Shown in pieces: positions 1 to 7,812 of a DNA stretch of 16,924 bases. Source of the stretch: Spirochaetia bacterium. Its GTDB lineage: Bacteria; Spirochaetota; Spirochaetia; Treponematales; Breznakiellaceae. The stretch lies in assembly GCA_026002305.1 (NCBI GenBank), contig BOBI01000033.1:1-16924 (forward strand). The letters are read 5' to 3'. The position numbers were made by a program, and so were the translations under genes. How positions within the stretch are numbered: the first letter of the stretch is position 1; the number at the start of each line of letters is the position of its first letter. Under the pieces are notes generated by a model that was not told the DNA's origin, did no database searches, and was given only the letters and a program-made list of their open reading frames with translations.

Positions 1-552
1 GGGCGCGATAAAAAAGAATTAGAGATAAATGGCGTCAGGATCATTGATACCCTTATCAACATATTAGGCGCCGTCTTTGACGAGATTATTGTTTCGTCCA
101 ACACCCCTTTTAAGCGCGGGAATGTTATCACGGTAAAAGATACAATAGGCGGCGGTCCGCTCTCCGGTATTTATGCCGGTTTAACCGTATGTAAAAGCGA
201 TTTTCTCTATGTAATAGCCTGCGATATGCCCTTTATTTCGCTTGAATACATCAATTTCTTAAAAAACAAAATTACCCGTTCTTTGGAAAACACGCCTAAT
301 ACCACAACTTGCGTTATGCGCCGTGCCGATTCTTTTTTAGAGCCGTTCAATTCGTTTTGGCGCAAGTCCGCTTCAGCGCAAATTTACAACGCTTTACAAA
401 ACAACCAATACAAAATTCTGCCGCTTTTAAAACAACTCGCCCCTCTTGAAATTACTTATAACGAGGCCGCCCCCTACCTTGCCTCCGCAGGCGTTGATCT
501 CTTTTACAACATAAACTACCGCGAAGATCTGGAAAAACTCACGGCAAATTGA
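1..552 (+). CDS. mobA: MobA-like molybdenum cofactor guanylyltransferase, 5' truncated
   Basis: The frame is open from base 1 to a TGA at 550-552 and gives 183 residues of a nucleotidyltransferase whose first ~20 residues lie outside the window. The visible start GRDKKEL fits the end of the family's LxGGxSxRMGxDKxxL nucleotide-binding motif. It is followed by GGGPLSGIYAGL (about residues 50-61) and ACDMPF (about 73-78), which carries the metal-binding Asp. MobA transfers GMP from GTP to molybdopterin in the cytoplasm and so supplies bis-MGD to molybdoenzymes. The length left fits the usual ~190-200 residues. The C-terminus, with a YNINYREDLEKL ending, is also typical (N-T-P-E-D). Related cofactor nucleotidyltransferases of the same fold cannot be excluded without the missing N-terminus. 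The lptD-like gene that follows is in the same frame 42 bp downstream. Confidence 0.82.
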   Translation, partial: GRDKKELEINGVRIIDTLINILGAVFDEIIVSSNTPFKRGNVITVKDTIGGGPLSGIYAGLTVCKSDFLYVIACDMPFISLEYINFLKNKITRSLENTPNTTTCVMRRADSFLEPFNSFWRKSASAQIYNALQNNQYKILPLLKQLAPLEITYNEAAPYLASAGVDLFYNINYREDLEKLTAN

Positions 553-594
553 ATTCCTATTACGCAAAGGGGGGAGCAATTTTTTTGTCATATA

Positions 595-3500
595 TTGTAT
601 ACTTTTAGCCAAATGAATGCTTTTTTTTCCGCAGCTCCCCCCCGCTCCAAAAGTTTGCGCGGCAATGGGTTGCTTCGCAAACGTTTTTCCGCTACCCCCA
701 CCGCAGGACAGGCGGTTTCGCGGGTTTACAAGCCATTCATTTTTTATGTGCTGCTTACGTTTGGTTCCGTACAATCACCCGCGCAGACAGCAGACCCGCA
801 GACTGCGCCGGGCGCCCCTACCGTGCAGTTGACGGAGGCGGAGCTTGCCGAAAGGGAGCAGGCAAAGAAAATTCTGGAACTGGAAATAAAAACGTCCACC
901 CTGCTTGAGCTTGCCGAATTATGCCGCAGCCTAAAATTAAGCGAAGGCGGCAGCCGCGAGGAAATTGTCGCGCGTTTACGCGACTATTACGGAATTTCAA
1001 GGACGGCTTCAGAAATTTACGAGGCGGATCAAAAAGTTATAACAATAGAATCTGCGCGCTCAACGGAGTATTTTACGTTGAATTCTGTAGGCGAGGAATA
1101 CGCGCGGCTTTCAGGCGGTGTTTCAATCAGTTTAAAAGACGGCACGGCGGTTCATAGCATAAAGGCTTTTGAAATACTCTATAACAGAACGCGGAATATA
1201 ATTTCCGCGACAGGTAATGTTGTTTATGTAAAAGAGGACGGCGACACCCGCGAAACATTTAAAGGCGAGACCATCACGATAAACTTGGATACATGGGCAG
1301 GTTCATTTGTAGACACAATAGCGGAACGGGGTCTTGCCGGAAACGATACAGCCTATCAGTTTGAAGGGCAGGTTATTTCAAAAACAGACACCGACACAAC
1401 CGTTCTTACCAATGCAAAAATTACCAATGCAAAAACAACCGAAAACTTCTGGTCGTTGGAAGCCGGAAAACTATGGCTTTTACCGGGCAGCGATCTGTTA
1501 ATTTTTAATGCCGTGTTAAAAGTCGGAAACATTCCCGTATTGTGGCTTCCGGCCTTTCCTCTTTTAACCGACGAATTGGTTGTCCACCCGGCTTTCGGCA
1601 CAAAAACCCGCGAAGGCACATTTGTACAAACAACAACATATTTTTTAGGCCGCCCCGCCGCCGATGCCCTTGCTGAAAATTCAATTTCCAAAATTTTAGG
1701 ATCAGGCGGCGGCATGGAAAAAGTGCGCGAAGGTGTTTTTATGCGTAGTACGGGAAAAAGAGAAACAACCGTGGACGGCAGAAAAATTGCCTTACTTGCA
1801 GACGCCTATACGAATTTAGGTTTTTATGTGGGAACAAATATTATTTTCCCAAAAAAAGGATTCCTTGATAATATAAATGTAGACGGCGGTTTTGGTTTTA
1901 CAAAAACAATTTATTCCACCGCCGGTAAATTCACACCGTTTGATCTGACAAATAATTCAAAAGAAAACTGGAATACAAGTTATATTTTCGGCGCGGAAGT
2001 TCCGTTTCGTTTTCGTTTAAAACTGGAAACGGCATTTTTTAACGGAATCGTTTCATTAAAACTTCCTATATTTTCGGACCCGTATATTGAGTATGATATT
2101 ATGAATACAAAACGTCTTGAAAGTTTTGATTACATGAAGGCGTTAAAAGAGGCAGGAACGGCGGCGACAGACGAAGTAACAACCCCTTCGGCAAACACGT
2201 ATGACTGGCAGCTTACGATTCGTCCTAAACTTTCCGTAACAAATTTGGCTCCGTATATTTCAACTTTATCGCTAGGTGATATTTCCAGTACATTTCATTT
2301 TAAGTACAAAGACGCCCATTATTTTGATGAAACCGGTGCAGACAAATTAGTAAGCAGCTTGCAGCCGACTTCCCCGGCGCGTGTTTTTTATTTCCCTGAC
2401 AAATGGACCATCTATCAGGTAAGCGGTTCTATACGCGGCACGCCTTTAACACTATCAAGCGATAACGCCGTAAAAGAAAAAGACCCTGCACGCGAAGATC
2501 CGCTAAAAGGATTTGGTACGCCGCGGCTGCCATGGACAAGCACGGTTAACGAACAACAGCAAGCGTCTACCAGCCTAAATAATAATTTTTCGCTAAAACC
2601 GCCCGCACTTAATAAAACATTTGATATTGGCCGGACAAATGGTTTTAAGTTAACGTGGGATTATAATTTATCACCTACAAGTACTACAGAAATGACCTTT
2701 AGCTCGCAAGACTGGAGGTCGTCCGCCGATATTGATTTAGGTGATATTAAATCAATTCTTACAAAAATAAGCGGTAACGCAAGCACAACCCTAACCATAA
2801 CGGAACCTAACCACAATATTTATTCTCTATCAGGCGGTTTAACAGGCGATGCGACATGGCAGGATAATATTTACCGTAATCAGAACGCGGAAGAATACAC
2901 GCCCGATACAATTAATACTGAAAGATCTACAAATTATAACGCAACATATTGGAGAACATCATGGCAGACCAGCGCATCTATATCCCCGTTCTATTGGCTG
3001 CCGACATTAGCAAAAACAACTATACGGTATGAGTTAAAAGGTTTAATGGCAAAATCAAATTTCCTGCAGGATAAATTCAGGGATGATATTAACAACTCCC
3101 CTGCAAAAGACGCCCAGCCTCAATGGGATACTATTTTTGGAAAATTTGATAAAAACGATCTTGATATACATCGTTTATCAACAAATCTTGACATAGCACT
3201 TTTTAATCAAAGTCAAACTGTTTCCGCATCATTGGATCTGCCGCCGGAAGATTCTCTTTTTTCGTTAAGCGCAACAGCACGGCTTTGGATAAGCGAATCA
3301 ACTGTAAGCACAAAAATATTAAAACCGTTTGATGAAGATGCATCATACCAAACATTAATAGCAAAAGAAACGTTAAGATTTACACCTAAAATATCTTTTG
3401 TACAAGATGTTGAATATGAACCAAAGTACGAACAAGTAAGCAGAATCGGAAGTACATTGGTGATAGGCGGTTTTAACGCGCTCTTTAGAATGAACTATCA

Positions 3501-4158
3501 ACCAGGTTCGGAATTGGCCAGAGACTCAGGCGGTAAGGTAAACGGGTGGAAGACACGGGACGCTGATAATTTAGCGCTTCGTCCTATAGAGTTTAACATG
3601 AGTTATTCAAGACGTTTTGAATTTAAAGACCTATGGAAGAAAAGATTAAATTTTGCAATAGACCTTTCTACAAGTTTAAATTTTAATTTAGACAGGTATA
3701 CACTTTCTAACTTTAATTTTTCACTTAACTTTACATTTGGTATTAGTAAATTTATTGATATAACACTGGGGACAACATCAAGCAATAATGAAATTTACCG
3801 TTATTTTAAAGATATGCCTTTCTTTTCAGACCTTAATGGTCAAATACCGATTTCAAACAACAAGGAAACAAACTTGTTTATTGATTTATTTAACTCATTC
3901 AGATTTGATAATGAAGAATTGCGGAAACAATCCGGCTTTAAGATTAAAAGTTTTAACTTTTCAGCCGTGCATCATTTAGGCGACTGGGATGCCGAATTCA
4001 GCATAAAAATGGATCCTACATGGCTGGACAACAGCTCCAGCCCGCCAATGTATAAATTTGATACACAAATTAGTTTTGTTATCCGCTGGCTTCCAATAAG
4101 CGAGCTAAAAACAGATATAAATTATAATGGTCGTTTAGACAAAATTACACATAAATAA
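595..4158 (+). CDS. lptD: LptD/OstA-like outer-membrane assembly protein with SAP-like motif
   Basis: This is a 1187-residue exported beta-barrel protein. In order it has a hydrophobic signal segment (about 45-60, likely cleaved after SPA at ~63), a helical SAP-like motif (about 97-133, LLELAELCRSLKLSEGG...EEIVARLRDYYGI), an OstA/LptA-like beta-jellyroll (about 150-250, with ISATGNVVYVKEDG), the LptD-type entry into the barrel (VLKVGNIPVLWLPAFPLL), and then ~850 residues of alternating aromatic/polar strands. LptD homologues place lipopolysaccharide in the outer leaflet. Treponemes such as T. pallidum keep an LptD-like protein although they lack classical LPS, so the cargo is uncertain. The start is unclear. 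TTG 595 has a GGGGAG 18 nt upstream, but that puts the signal segment 44 residues in. ATG 613 and TTG 670 are alternatives, with TTG 670 giving a more normal signal peptide. The acyl-ACP thioesterase gene follows after 9 bp. Confidence 0.85.
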   Translation: MYTFSQMNAFFSAAPPRSKSLRGNGLLRKRFSATPTAGQAVSRVYKPFIFYVLLTFGSVQSPAQTADPQTAPGAPTVQLTEAELAEREQAKKILELEIKTSTLLELAELCRSLKLSEGGSREEIVARLRDYYGISRTASEIYEADQKVITIESARSTEYFTLNSVGEEYARLSGGVSISLKDGTAVHSIKAFEILYNRTRNIISATGNVVYVKEDGDTRETFKGETITINLDTWAGSFVDTIAERGLAGNDTAYQFEGQVISKTDTDTTVLTNAKITNAKTTENFWSLEAGKLWLLPGSDLLIFNAVLKVGNIPVLWLPAFPLLTDELVVHPAFGTKTREGTFVQTTTYFLGRPAADALAENSISKILGSGGGMEKVREGVFMRSTGKRETTVDGRKIALLADAYTNLGFYVGTNIIFPKKGFLDNINVDGGFGFTKTIYSTAGKFTPFDLTNNSKENWNTSYIFGAEVPFRFRLKLETAFFNGIVSLKLPIFSDPYIEYDIMNTKRLESFDYMKALKEAGTAATDEVTTPSANTYDWQLTIRPKLSVTNLAPYISTLSLGDISSTFHFKYKDAHYFDETGADKLVSSLQPTSPARVFYFPDKWTIYQVSGSIRGTPLTLSSDNAVKEKDPAREDPLKGFGTPRLPWTSTVNEQQQASTSLNNNFSLKPPALNKTFDIGRTNGFKLTWDYNLSPTSTTEMTFSSQDWRSSADIDLGDIKSILTKISGNASTTLTITEPNHNIYSLSGGLTGDATWQDNIYRNQNAEEYTPDTINTERSTNYNATYWRTSWQTSASISPFYWLPTLAKTTIRYELKGLMAKSNFLQDKFRDDINNSPAKDAQPQWDTIFGKFDKNDLDIHRLSTNLDIALFNQSQTVSASLDLPPEDSLFSLSATARLWISESTVSTKILKPFDEDASYQTLIAKETLRFTPKISFVQDVEYEPKYEQVSRIGSTLVIGGFNALFRMNYQPGSELARDSGGKVNGWKTRDADNLALRPIEFNMSYSRRFEFKDLWKKRLNFAIDLSTSLNFNLDRYTLSNFNFSLNFTFGISKFIDITLGTTSSNNEIYRYFKDMPFFSDLNGQIPISNNKETNLFIDLFNSFRFDNEELRKQSGFKIKSFNFSAVHHLGDWDAEFSIKMDPTWLDNSSSPPMYKFDTQISFVIRWLPISELKTDINYNGRLDKITHK
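649..688. repeat. Imperfect hairpin in the 5' part of the lptD frame
   Basis: AAAA-GTTTGCG (649-659) pairs with CGCAAAC-G-TTTT (676-687), giving a 7-bp stem plus 4 bp beyond a one-base bulge, with a 16-nt loop. It lies in a C-rich, GC-skewed stretch ahead of the signal-peptide codons. That stretch differs from the AT-rich barrel sequence downstream and may be inserted repeat DNA or leader rather than coding sequence. The hairpin itself is seen directly, and the repeat origin is inference. Confidence 0.4.
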
Positions 4159-4167
4159 GGACTAATT

Positions 4168-4950
4168 ATGGACGTTTACGAAAAAAAATTTGACATAACG
4201 GTAGCCGATGTTGATAGGCTTCATAACCTGAAACTATCCGCTCTGTTTGATTTCTTCCAGAATATAACAACACTGCACGGCGAAGATTTAGGCGTCGGGC
4301 TTGATGAAATGCTGGCGGCGGGACAAGGCTGGGTACTGTCCCGATTTTCAGTACTTGTTGAAAAAAGGCCGCCTTTCGCAGAGCGGCTTTCTATTAAGAC
4401 ATGGCCGCGGGGCTCACAGAAGCTATTTGCGCTGCGCGATTACGAGGTTAAAGACGGTAGCGGCTCTGTTTGCGTGCGCGGCCGCAGCGGCTGGCTTGTA
4501 CTTGACGTTCCGCGCCGCCGCCCGCTGCGTCCGCAGTCCCTTATTAAACCTCTGCCGGTAAATGAAGGGCTTGACGCCCTTGCAGGCGGCGCAGGCGGAT
4601 TAACAGTTAGGGATGGTCTTGTAAAAAAGCATGAGCGCACCGCATTTTATACCTACATAGACTACAACGGTCATGTAAACAACCAGAGCTACATTGAATG
4701 GATTCAGGATGCGATAGAGCCAGAGCTTCTTGAAGATGCGGTAATAATGCGCCTTGATATTAATTACATAGCCGAAATTACCTGCGGCGAAATTATCGAA
4801 ATATGGACAGGCAATTTTGAGGAAGCAGAAAGCGCAAATTCGCTCTTTGAATCCGGCGCTCCGGCATCCGCTATAACACGTATAGCCATAGAAGGCCGCC
4901 ACAAAGCTAACGGCAATGCCGCATTCCGTGCCGAAATCCGGCTAAAATGA
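4168..4950 (+). CDS. Acyl-ACP thioesterase (FatA/FatB-like double hotdog)
   Basis: This 260-residue cytoplasmic enzyme releases free fatty acids from acyl-ACP. The N-terminal hotdog domain opens with KFDITVADVDRLHNLKLSALFDFFQ (about 7-31), and GWVLSRFSVLVEKRPPFAERL (54-74) is family-typical. The second hotdog carries the catalytic signature DYNGHVNNQSYIEW, with D165, N167 and H169, and E177 as a possible acidic partner. This matches the Asp/Asn/His set described for plant FatB. The length is that of bacterial members. ATG 4168 is supported by AAGGA just upstream and by the 9-bp gap to the lptD-like stop, which indicates co-transcription. With the acyltransferase 136 bp downstream it links fatty-acid release and re-use to envelope building. 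The substrate chain length cannot be read from the sequence. Confidence 0.88.
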   Translation: MDVYEKKFDITVADVDRLHNLKLSALFDFFQNITTLHGEDLGVGLDEMLAAGQGWVLSRFSVLVEKRPPFAERLSIKTWPRGSQKLFALRDYEVKDGSGSVCVRGRSGWLVLDVPRRRPLRPQSLIKPLPVNEGLDALAGGAGGLTVRDGLVKKHERTAFYTYIDYNGHVNNQSYIEWIQDAIEPELLEDAVIMRLDINYIAEITCGEIIEIWTGNFEEAESANSLFESGAPASAITRIAIEGRHKANGNAAFRAEIRLK

Positions 4951-5031
4951 AATAGCCGCCGTGCCGCAAGCAGATGGGATTAAACCGCACGGGGATAATC
5001 ATATACTTTCGATTCACCCCCTCGCGGTACC

Positions 5032-5061
5032 TTGTCAAACTTTTTTTGAAAATGGTAATAT
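5032..5061 (+). promoter_or_regulatory. Sigma-70-type promoter for the plsC-like gene
   Basis: TTGTCA (5032-5037) and TAATAT (5056-5061) are 18 bp apart, in the 136-bp gap between the thioesterase and acyltransferase genes. Predicted initiation near 5068 is just ahead of the GGAGG at 5074-5078. The acyltransferase can therefore be expressed independently of the lptD-thioesterase pair. The assignment is by consensus match only. Confidence 0.55.
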
Positions 5062-5086
5062 TTTAGACAAAGTGGAGGTTAAGTAT

Positions 5087-5914
5087 ATGAACAAAAAAAA
5101 TAAAGAGAGACACAAGCCTTATGTCCCTAATCTGGGGATTAAATATCCTGAAAAGACCGACGAGCACATGGATCTTCTGCCAAAAATATATGATACGGTA
5201 TTTGACGAGAATTATCCCTATCTTGATAAAACATTCAAGTTTAAGCTTTGGAGCGGTTTTATCTATTTTGCAATCTGGACATTGGTATTTATTGTAAGCC
5301 CGATTCGTTTCTGCCTGCGTATTGAGGGGCGCGGCATATTGCGAAAGCACCGCAAGTTATTAAAAAACGGCGCTATGACGGCAGCCAATCATGTAATGCG
5401 CTGGGATTTTCTCTGCGTACTACAGGCAATGCGTTATAGGCGGCTTTATTTTCCGGCGTTAGCCTATAACATTAACACTGCGGATCGCGGCGTTATCCGT
5501 GCCGTCGGCGGCATTCCGGTTCCCGAGGGTGTTCACGCAATGCAGCAATTCAACGCGGCCTTTGACGAGTTGCACGCCCGGAAAAAATGGCTGCACGCCT
5601 TTCCCGAAGCCAGTAGTTGGGACTACTACCAGCCGATACGCCCATTCAAAAAAGGCGTGTTTACCATAGCCCACAGATACAACCTTCCGGTTATCCCCAT
5701 GGCGTTTTCATGGCGGCCGCCTACAGGCATCTACCGCCTATTTAAAAAGGGCCACCCCCTTGTTACATTACGCATAGGCGAGCCAATTCTGCCGGATTTG
5801 ACACTGCCACGCAAGGAAGCGGTAAATCTTCTACGCGAAAAGTGTCATAAAGCCGTGATTGAACTGGCCGGTATCAAGGAAGGAACAAACCCCTACCCTT
5901 GCGAAGGTGATTAA
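5087..5914 (+). CDS. plsC: PlsC-type lysophospholipid/glycerolphosphate acyltransferase
   Basis: This is a 275-residue membrane-associated acyltransferase of the LPLAT/AGPAT group. It has a hydrophobic segment (about 53-73, FIYFAIWTLVFIVSPIRFCL), the catalytic HX4D box NHVMRWD (about 102-108), a FPEAS box (the usual FPEGT/S substrate motif, with Ala for Gly) and the PVIPMAF motif. The reaction would be acyl transfer to the sn-2 position of a lysophosphatidate or a related lysolipid. I chose ATG 5087 over an in-frame ATG at 4961 because GGAGG sits 8 nt upstream and a promoter lies between the two, which leaves nothing to transcribe the longer form from that promoter. The upstream 42 codons also show no family sequence. 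The long N-terminal tail (MNKKNKERHKPY...) is more typical of divergent PlsC-like proteins, so the substrate may be a glycolipid or aminolipid. The gene is convergent with the dinB-like gene, 11 bp away. Confidence 0.85.
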   Translation: MNKKNKERHKPYVPNLGIKYPEKTDEHMDLLPKIYDTVFDENYPYLDKTFKFKLWSGFIYFAIWTLVFIVSPIRFCLRIEGRGILRKHRKLLKNGAMTAANHVMRWDFLCVLQAMRYRRLYFPALAYNINTADRGVIRAVGGIPVPEGVHAMQQFNAAFDELHARKKWLHAFPEASSWDYYQPIRPFKKGVFTIAHRYNLPVIPMAFSWRPPTGIYRLFKKGHPLVTLRIGEPILPDLTLPRKEAVNLLREKCHKAVIELAGIKEGTNPYPCEGD

Positions 5915-5925
5915 GGTAATTGAAG

Positions 5926-6444
5926 TTACTTTTGTAGAAATTTGACTTCAAGGCCTGAAAAATCGTTATCGATCTTTAGCTCGTCAAGAATCTGTGATAA
6001 CTGCCCCTGGTGATGCGCTTGATGTAGCACAAGAGCGTGCAACATGAAAGACAGCGACACCATATCGCCTGAAAACCATTTTGCCTGTGTCGCAAGTTCA
6101 GCTTCGCTAATATTTGAAACAAAATCTATCAGCGCCTGATTCGATTTTTCAACAATATCGCAAACGGTTTTCCACTGCGCTTCGCTTAACACGCCTTCAG
6201 GAATATCTTTTGCGTTAGGCGAAGCAATTTTCTTTGCGGCAGAGCTTTCGGCCAGAGGGCCCTTTAACAACTCAAGAAAAAAAGCCATGCCGCCGCTTGA
6301 ATGCCGGAAAACTCCGGAAAGGCTTTTGTAATAACTTCCTCTGTCCTTTTCCCTGTCGTCGTTTGAAAGACCGTTTAACAGTTTGATAATTTTCCGGTCT
6401 TTGTCCTGCATGTATTTTGCATACATGATAAATATTTCTTTCAT
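5926..6444 (-). CDS. DinB/YfiT-superfamily putative metal-dependent protein
   Basis: This 172-residue protein is of the four-helix DinB fold. The expected metal ligands are visible: H48 in VFRHSSGG, and H141 with H145 in VLHQAHHQGQL. DinB-fold proteins bind a divalent metal through a His triad, and some members are thiol-dependent S-transferases (bacillithiol or mycothiol) while many remain uncharacterised. The substrate here is unknown. ATG 6444 is supported by AGGAG at 6453-6457 and a promoter just upstream. It is the last gene of the minus-strand block but probably has its own transcript. Confidence 0.75.
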   Translation of the reverse strand: MKEIFIMYAKYMQDKDRKIIKLLNGLSNDDREKDRGSYYKSLSGVFRHSSGGMAFFLELLKGPLAESSAAKKIASPNAKDIPEGVLSEAQWKTVCDIVEKSNQALIDFVSNISEAELATQAKWFSGDMVSLSFMLHALVLHQAHHQGQLSQILDELKIDNDFSGLEVKFLQK

Positions 6445-6465
6445 ATCTAGATCTCCTATGCTTTT

Positions 6466-6494
6466 AATATAGCGGAATTACCTAAAAAATACAA
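6466..6494 (-). promoter_or_regulatory. Promoter for the DinB-fold gene
   Basis: On the minus strand TTGTAT (6494-6489) and TATATT (6471-6466) are separated by 17 bp, in the 69-bp gap between the DUF3842 and DinB genes. The predicted start near 6459 lies just ahead of the Shine-Dalgarno sequence. The call rests on a consensus match. Confidence 0.5.
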
Positions 6495-6513
6495 CCGGAC
6501 ATTAGAGCGTAAA

Positions 6514-6948
6514 TTACAACAACCTCTCCTTGGCAAGCTCGATGGCGCGTTCTATCATTTTTGAAAGGGATAGGCTTTCGGTAACGGCAAGCGTAATGTG
6601 ATCGTTTTGCAGGGGCAGTAGAATCCGTTCCGCGTTTGCGGCAAGTATTGCGTCCGCCATAGTGCGGGTAATTTCGCCCATCATGCTGTTGCTTATCACA
6701 ATTCCGATTGGACCCAAAATTAAATCACCCAGCCCCGCCGATTGCTTGATTGCGTTTTCACCGGCGGCCCCGCGGCCGGCGCCGGCTTTTACCATACGCT
6801 CCACCGCCACGGCATTGGTGCCTAACGCTATAATTTCGACACTGCCGTCAAAAGCCTCGCGCAGTTTGGTAACAAGCTGTACGCCAATACCACCGCCCAT
6901 GCCGTCTACAACAACTATCTTTTTCCTATCGTTTTTTTCCTGCATCAT
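6514..6948 (-). CDS. DUF3842 family protein
   Basis: This is a 144-residue protein with a Rossmann-like start, KKIVVVDGMGGGIGVQLV (about 9-26), whose glycine-rich loop could bind a nucleotide. A second conserved stretch is GPIGIVISNSMMGEITRTMADAI (about 79-101). This matches the DUF3842 family, which is known from Clostridia and spirochaetes and has no established function. Two adjacent ATGs (6948 and 6945) are possible. I see no good Shine-Dalgarno in the 30-bp gap behind the clpP-like gene, so translation may depend on coupling. There are no membrane segments or signal peptide, so it is cytoplasmic. Confidence 0.78.
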   Translation of the reverse strand: MMQEKNDRKKIVVVDGMGGGIGVQLVTKLREAFDGSVEIIALGTNAVAVERMVKAGAGRGAAGENAIKQSAGLGDLILGPIGIVISNSMMGEITRTMADAILAANAERILLPLQNDHITLAVTESLSLSKMIERAIELAKERLL

Positions 6949-6978
6949 ATTTTATGTAATTTTTTTAAGCCCGGACGG

Positions 6979-7662
6979 TTACATTTCGCTGCGGTTTTTT
7001 ATAATACGTTCAATAAGACCATAATCTTTTGCCTCGGCCGCGCTCATCCAATAATCGCGGTCGGTATCTTTTTCCACCTGCTGCTTGGGCTTCCCCGTTT
7101 CCCCGGAAATCAAAACATTGATTTTCTCGCGCAGTTTTTCCAGCTCCCGCGCGTGAATTTCTATGTCCGTCGCCACCCCGCGAATCCCCGAAAGAGGCTG
7201 GTGAATCAGGTAATGGCTGTTCGGCAGCCCTAAACGGCGCTCTTTAGGAGAGGCAAGCAAAATAATAGCCGCAGCACTTGCGACAAGACCCATACCAATA
7301 TTCAGCACAGGCGGTTTTATAAAACGAATCATATCGAAAATCGCGTAACCCGCGTCCGCATCGCCGCCGGGCGAGTCAATAAAGATTTTTATCGGATCGT
7401 CGTTCATATTTTCCAGAAGCAATAATTGCCGGATGGTTTTTTCCGCCAGTTCTTTGTTAATTTCGCCTGAAAGCAGAATGGTTCGCGTTTTAAGCATTTT
7501 TTCCGTAATCTTGTCGGCCTCGCCGCCGGAAGATTTTTTTTCACATTTCTCGTCATCGTCGTCATCACATTTGATGCGCGGCATAATTTTTTGTTGATTT
7601 ATCATAATTAAAGTATAAAACTCATTTTTATCATCTTCAAGGGTACAGGCGGTTAAAGGCAT
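6979..7662 (-). CDS. clpP: ClpP-like serine protease with divergent acidic N-terminus
   Basis: This ClpP-fold peptidase is 227 residues from ATG 7662, or shorter from ATG 7605 or 7584. The catalytic triad is intact: S129 in MGLVASAAAI, H154 in NSHYLIHQP and D203 in DTDRDYWMSAAEA. The body from LKTRTILLSGEI onward aligns by eye with ClpP. Canonical ClpP begins with a hydrophobic axial loop used in docking the Clp ATPase. Here that position is occupied by RIKCDDDDDEKCEKKSSGG (about 29-47), an Asp run flanked by two cysteines. No start has a convincing Shine-Dalgarno. It is probably a second, non-canonical ClpP, and the main clpP would be expected beside clpX elsewhere. Gene order suggests co-transcription with DUF3842. 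Confidence 0.85.
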   Translation of the reverse strand: MPLTACTLEDDKNEFYTLIMINQQKIMPRIKCDDDDDEKCEKKSSGGEADKITEKMLKTRTILLSGEINKELAEKTIRQLLLLENMNDDPIKIFIDSPGGDADAGYAIFDMIRFIKPPVLNIGMGLVASAAAIILLASPKERRLGLPNSHYLIHQPLSGIRGVATDIEIHARELEKLREKINVLISGETGKPKQQVEKDTDRDYWMSAAEAKDYGLIERIIKNRSEM

Positions 7663-7811
7663 GTCTTTTTTATTAGATAAAAATCCTTAATGGCTTGTAT
7701 GCCTATTTTAATTATCCGTTTAAAATTTATTGAATTAACGCCGCCTTGTCTTTGTCGAAATGTTATTGGTACAAAAGAGATGTTTTCTTTAAATTTAATA
7801 GAATCATACAT
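7653..7811 (-). CDS. Possible small basic protein, 52 residues
   Basis: The one sizeable gap in this tightly packed block (150 bp between the membrane-protein and clpP-like genes) is filled by an open frame starting MYDSIKFKENISF and ending LIKKTCL. Its ATG begins one base after the upstream stop, and GAGG lies 9 nt before it. Its TAA overlaps the first codons of the longest clpP start by about 10 bases. The product would be Lys/Ile-rich with no recognised domain. AT-rich sequence makes such frames less rare in this region, so this is only a candidate. If it is real, the clpP start is probably translationally coupled to it. Confidence 0.3.
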   Translation of the reverse strand: MYDSIKFKENISFVPITFRQRQGGVNSINFKRIIKIGIQAIKDFYLIKKTCL

Positions 7812-7812
7812 A

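Noticed and set aside
427..774. 115-codon minus-strand frame across the mobA end and lptD start
   Set aside because: It is antisense to two convincing coding regions, is low in complexity and Gly/Cys-rich, and has no family resemblance. It is a shadow of the GC-rich segment.
4961..5086. 42-codon N-terminal extension of the acyltransferase
   Set aside because: It contains the promoter and ribosome site of the shorter start at 5087 and shows no protein-like conservation pattern.
5912..5935. Imperfect palindrome AAGGTAATTGAAGTTACTT between convergent plsC and dinB genes as a bidirectional terminator
   Set aside because: The stem is short, bulged and AT-rich, with no clear T-run. It is too weak to call.
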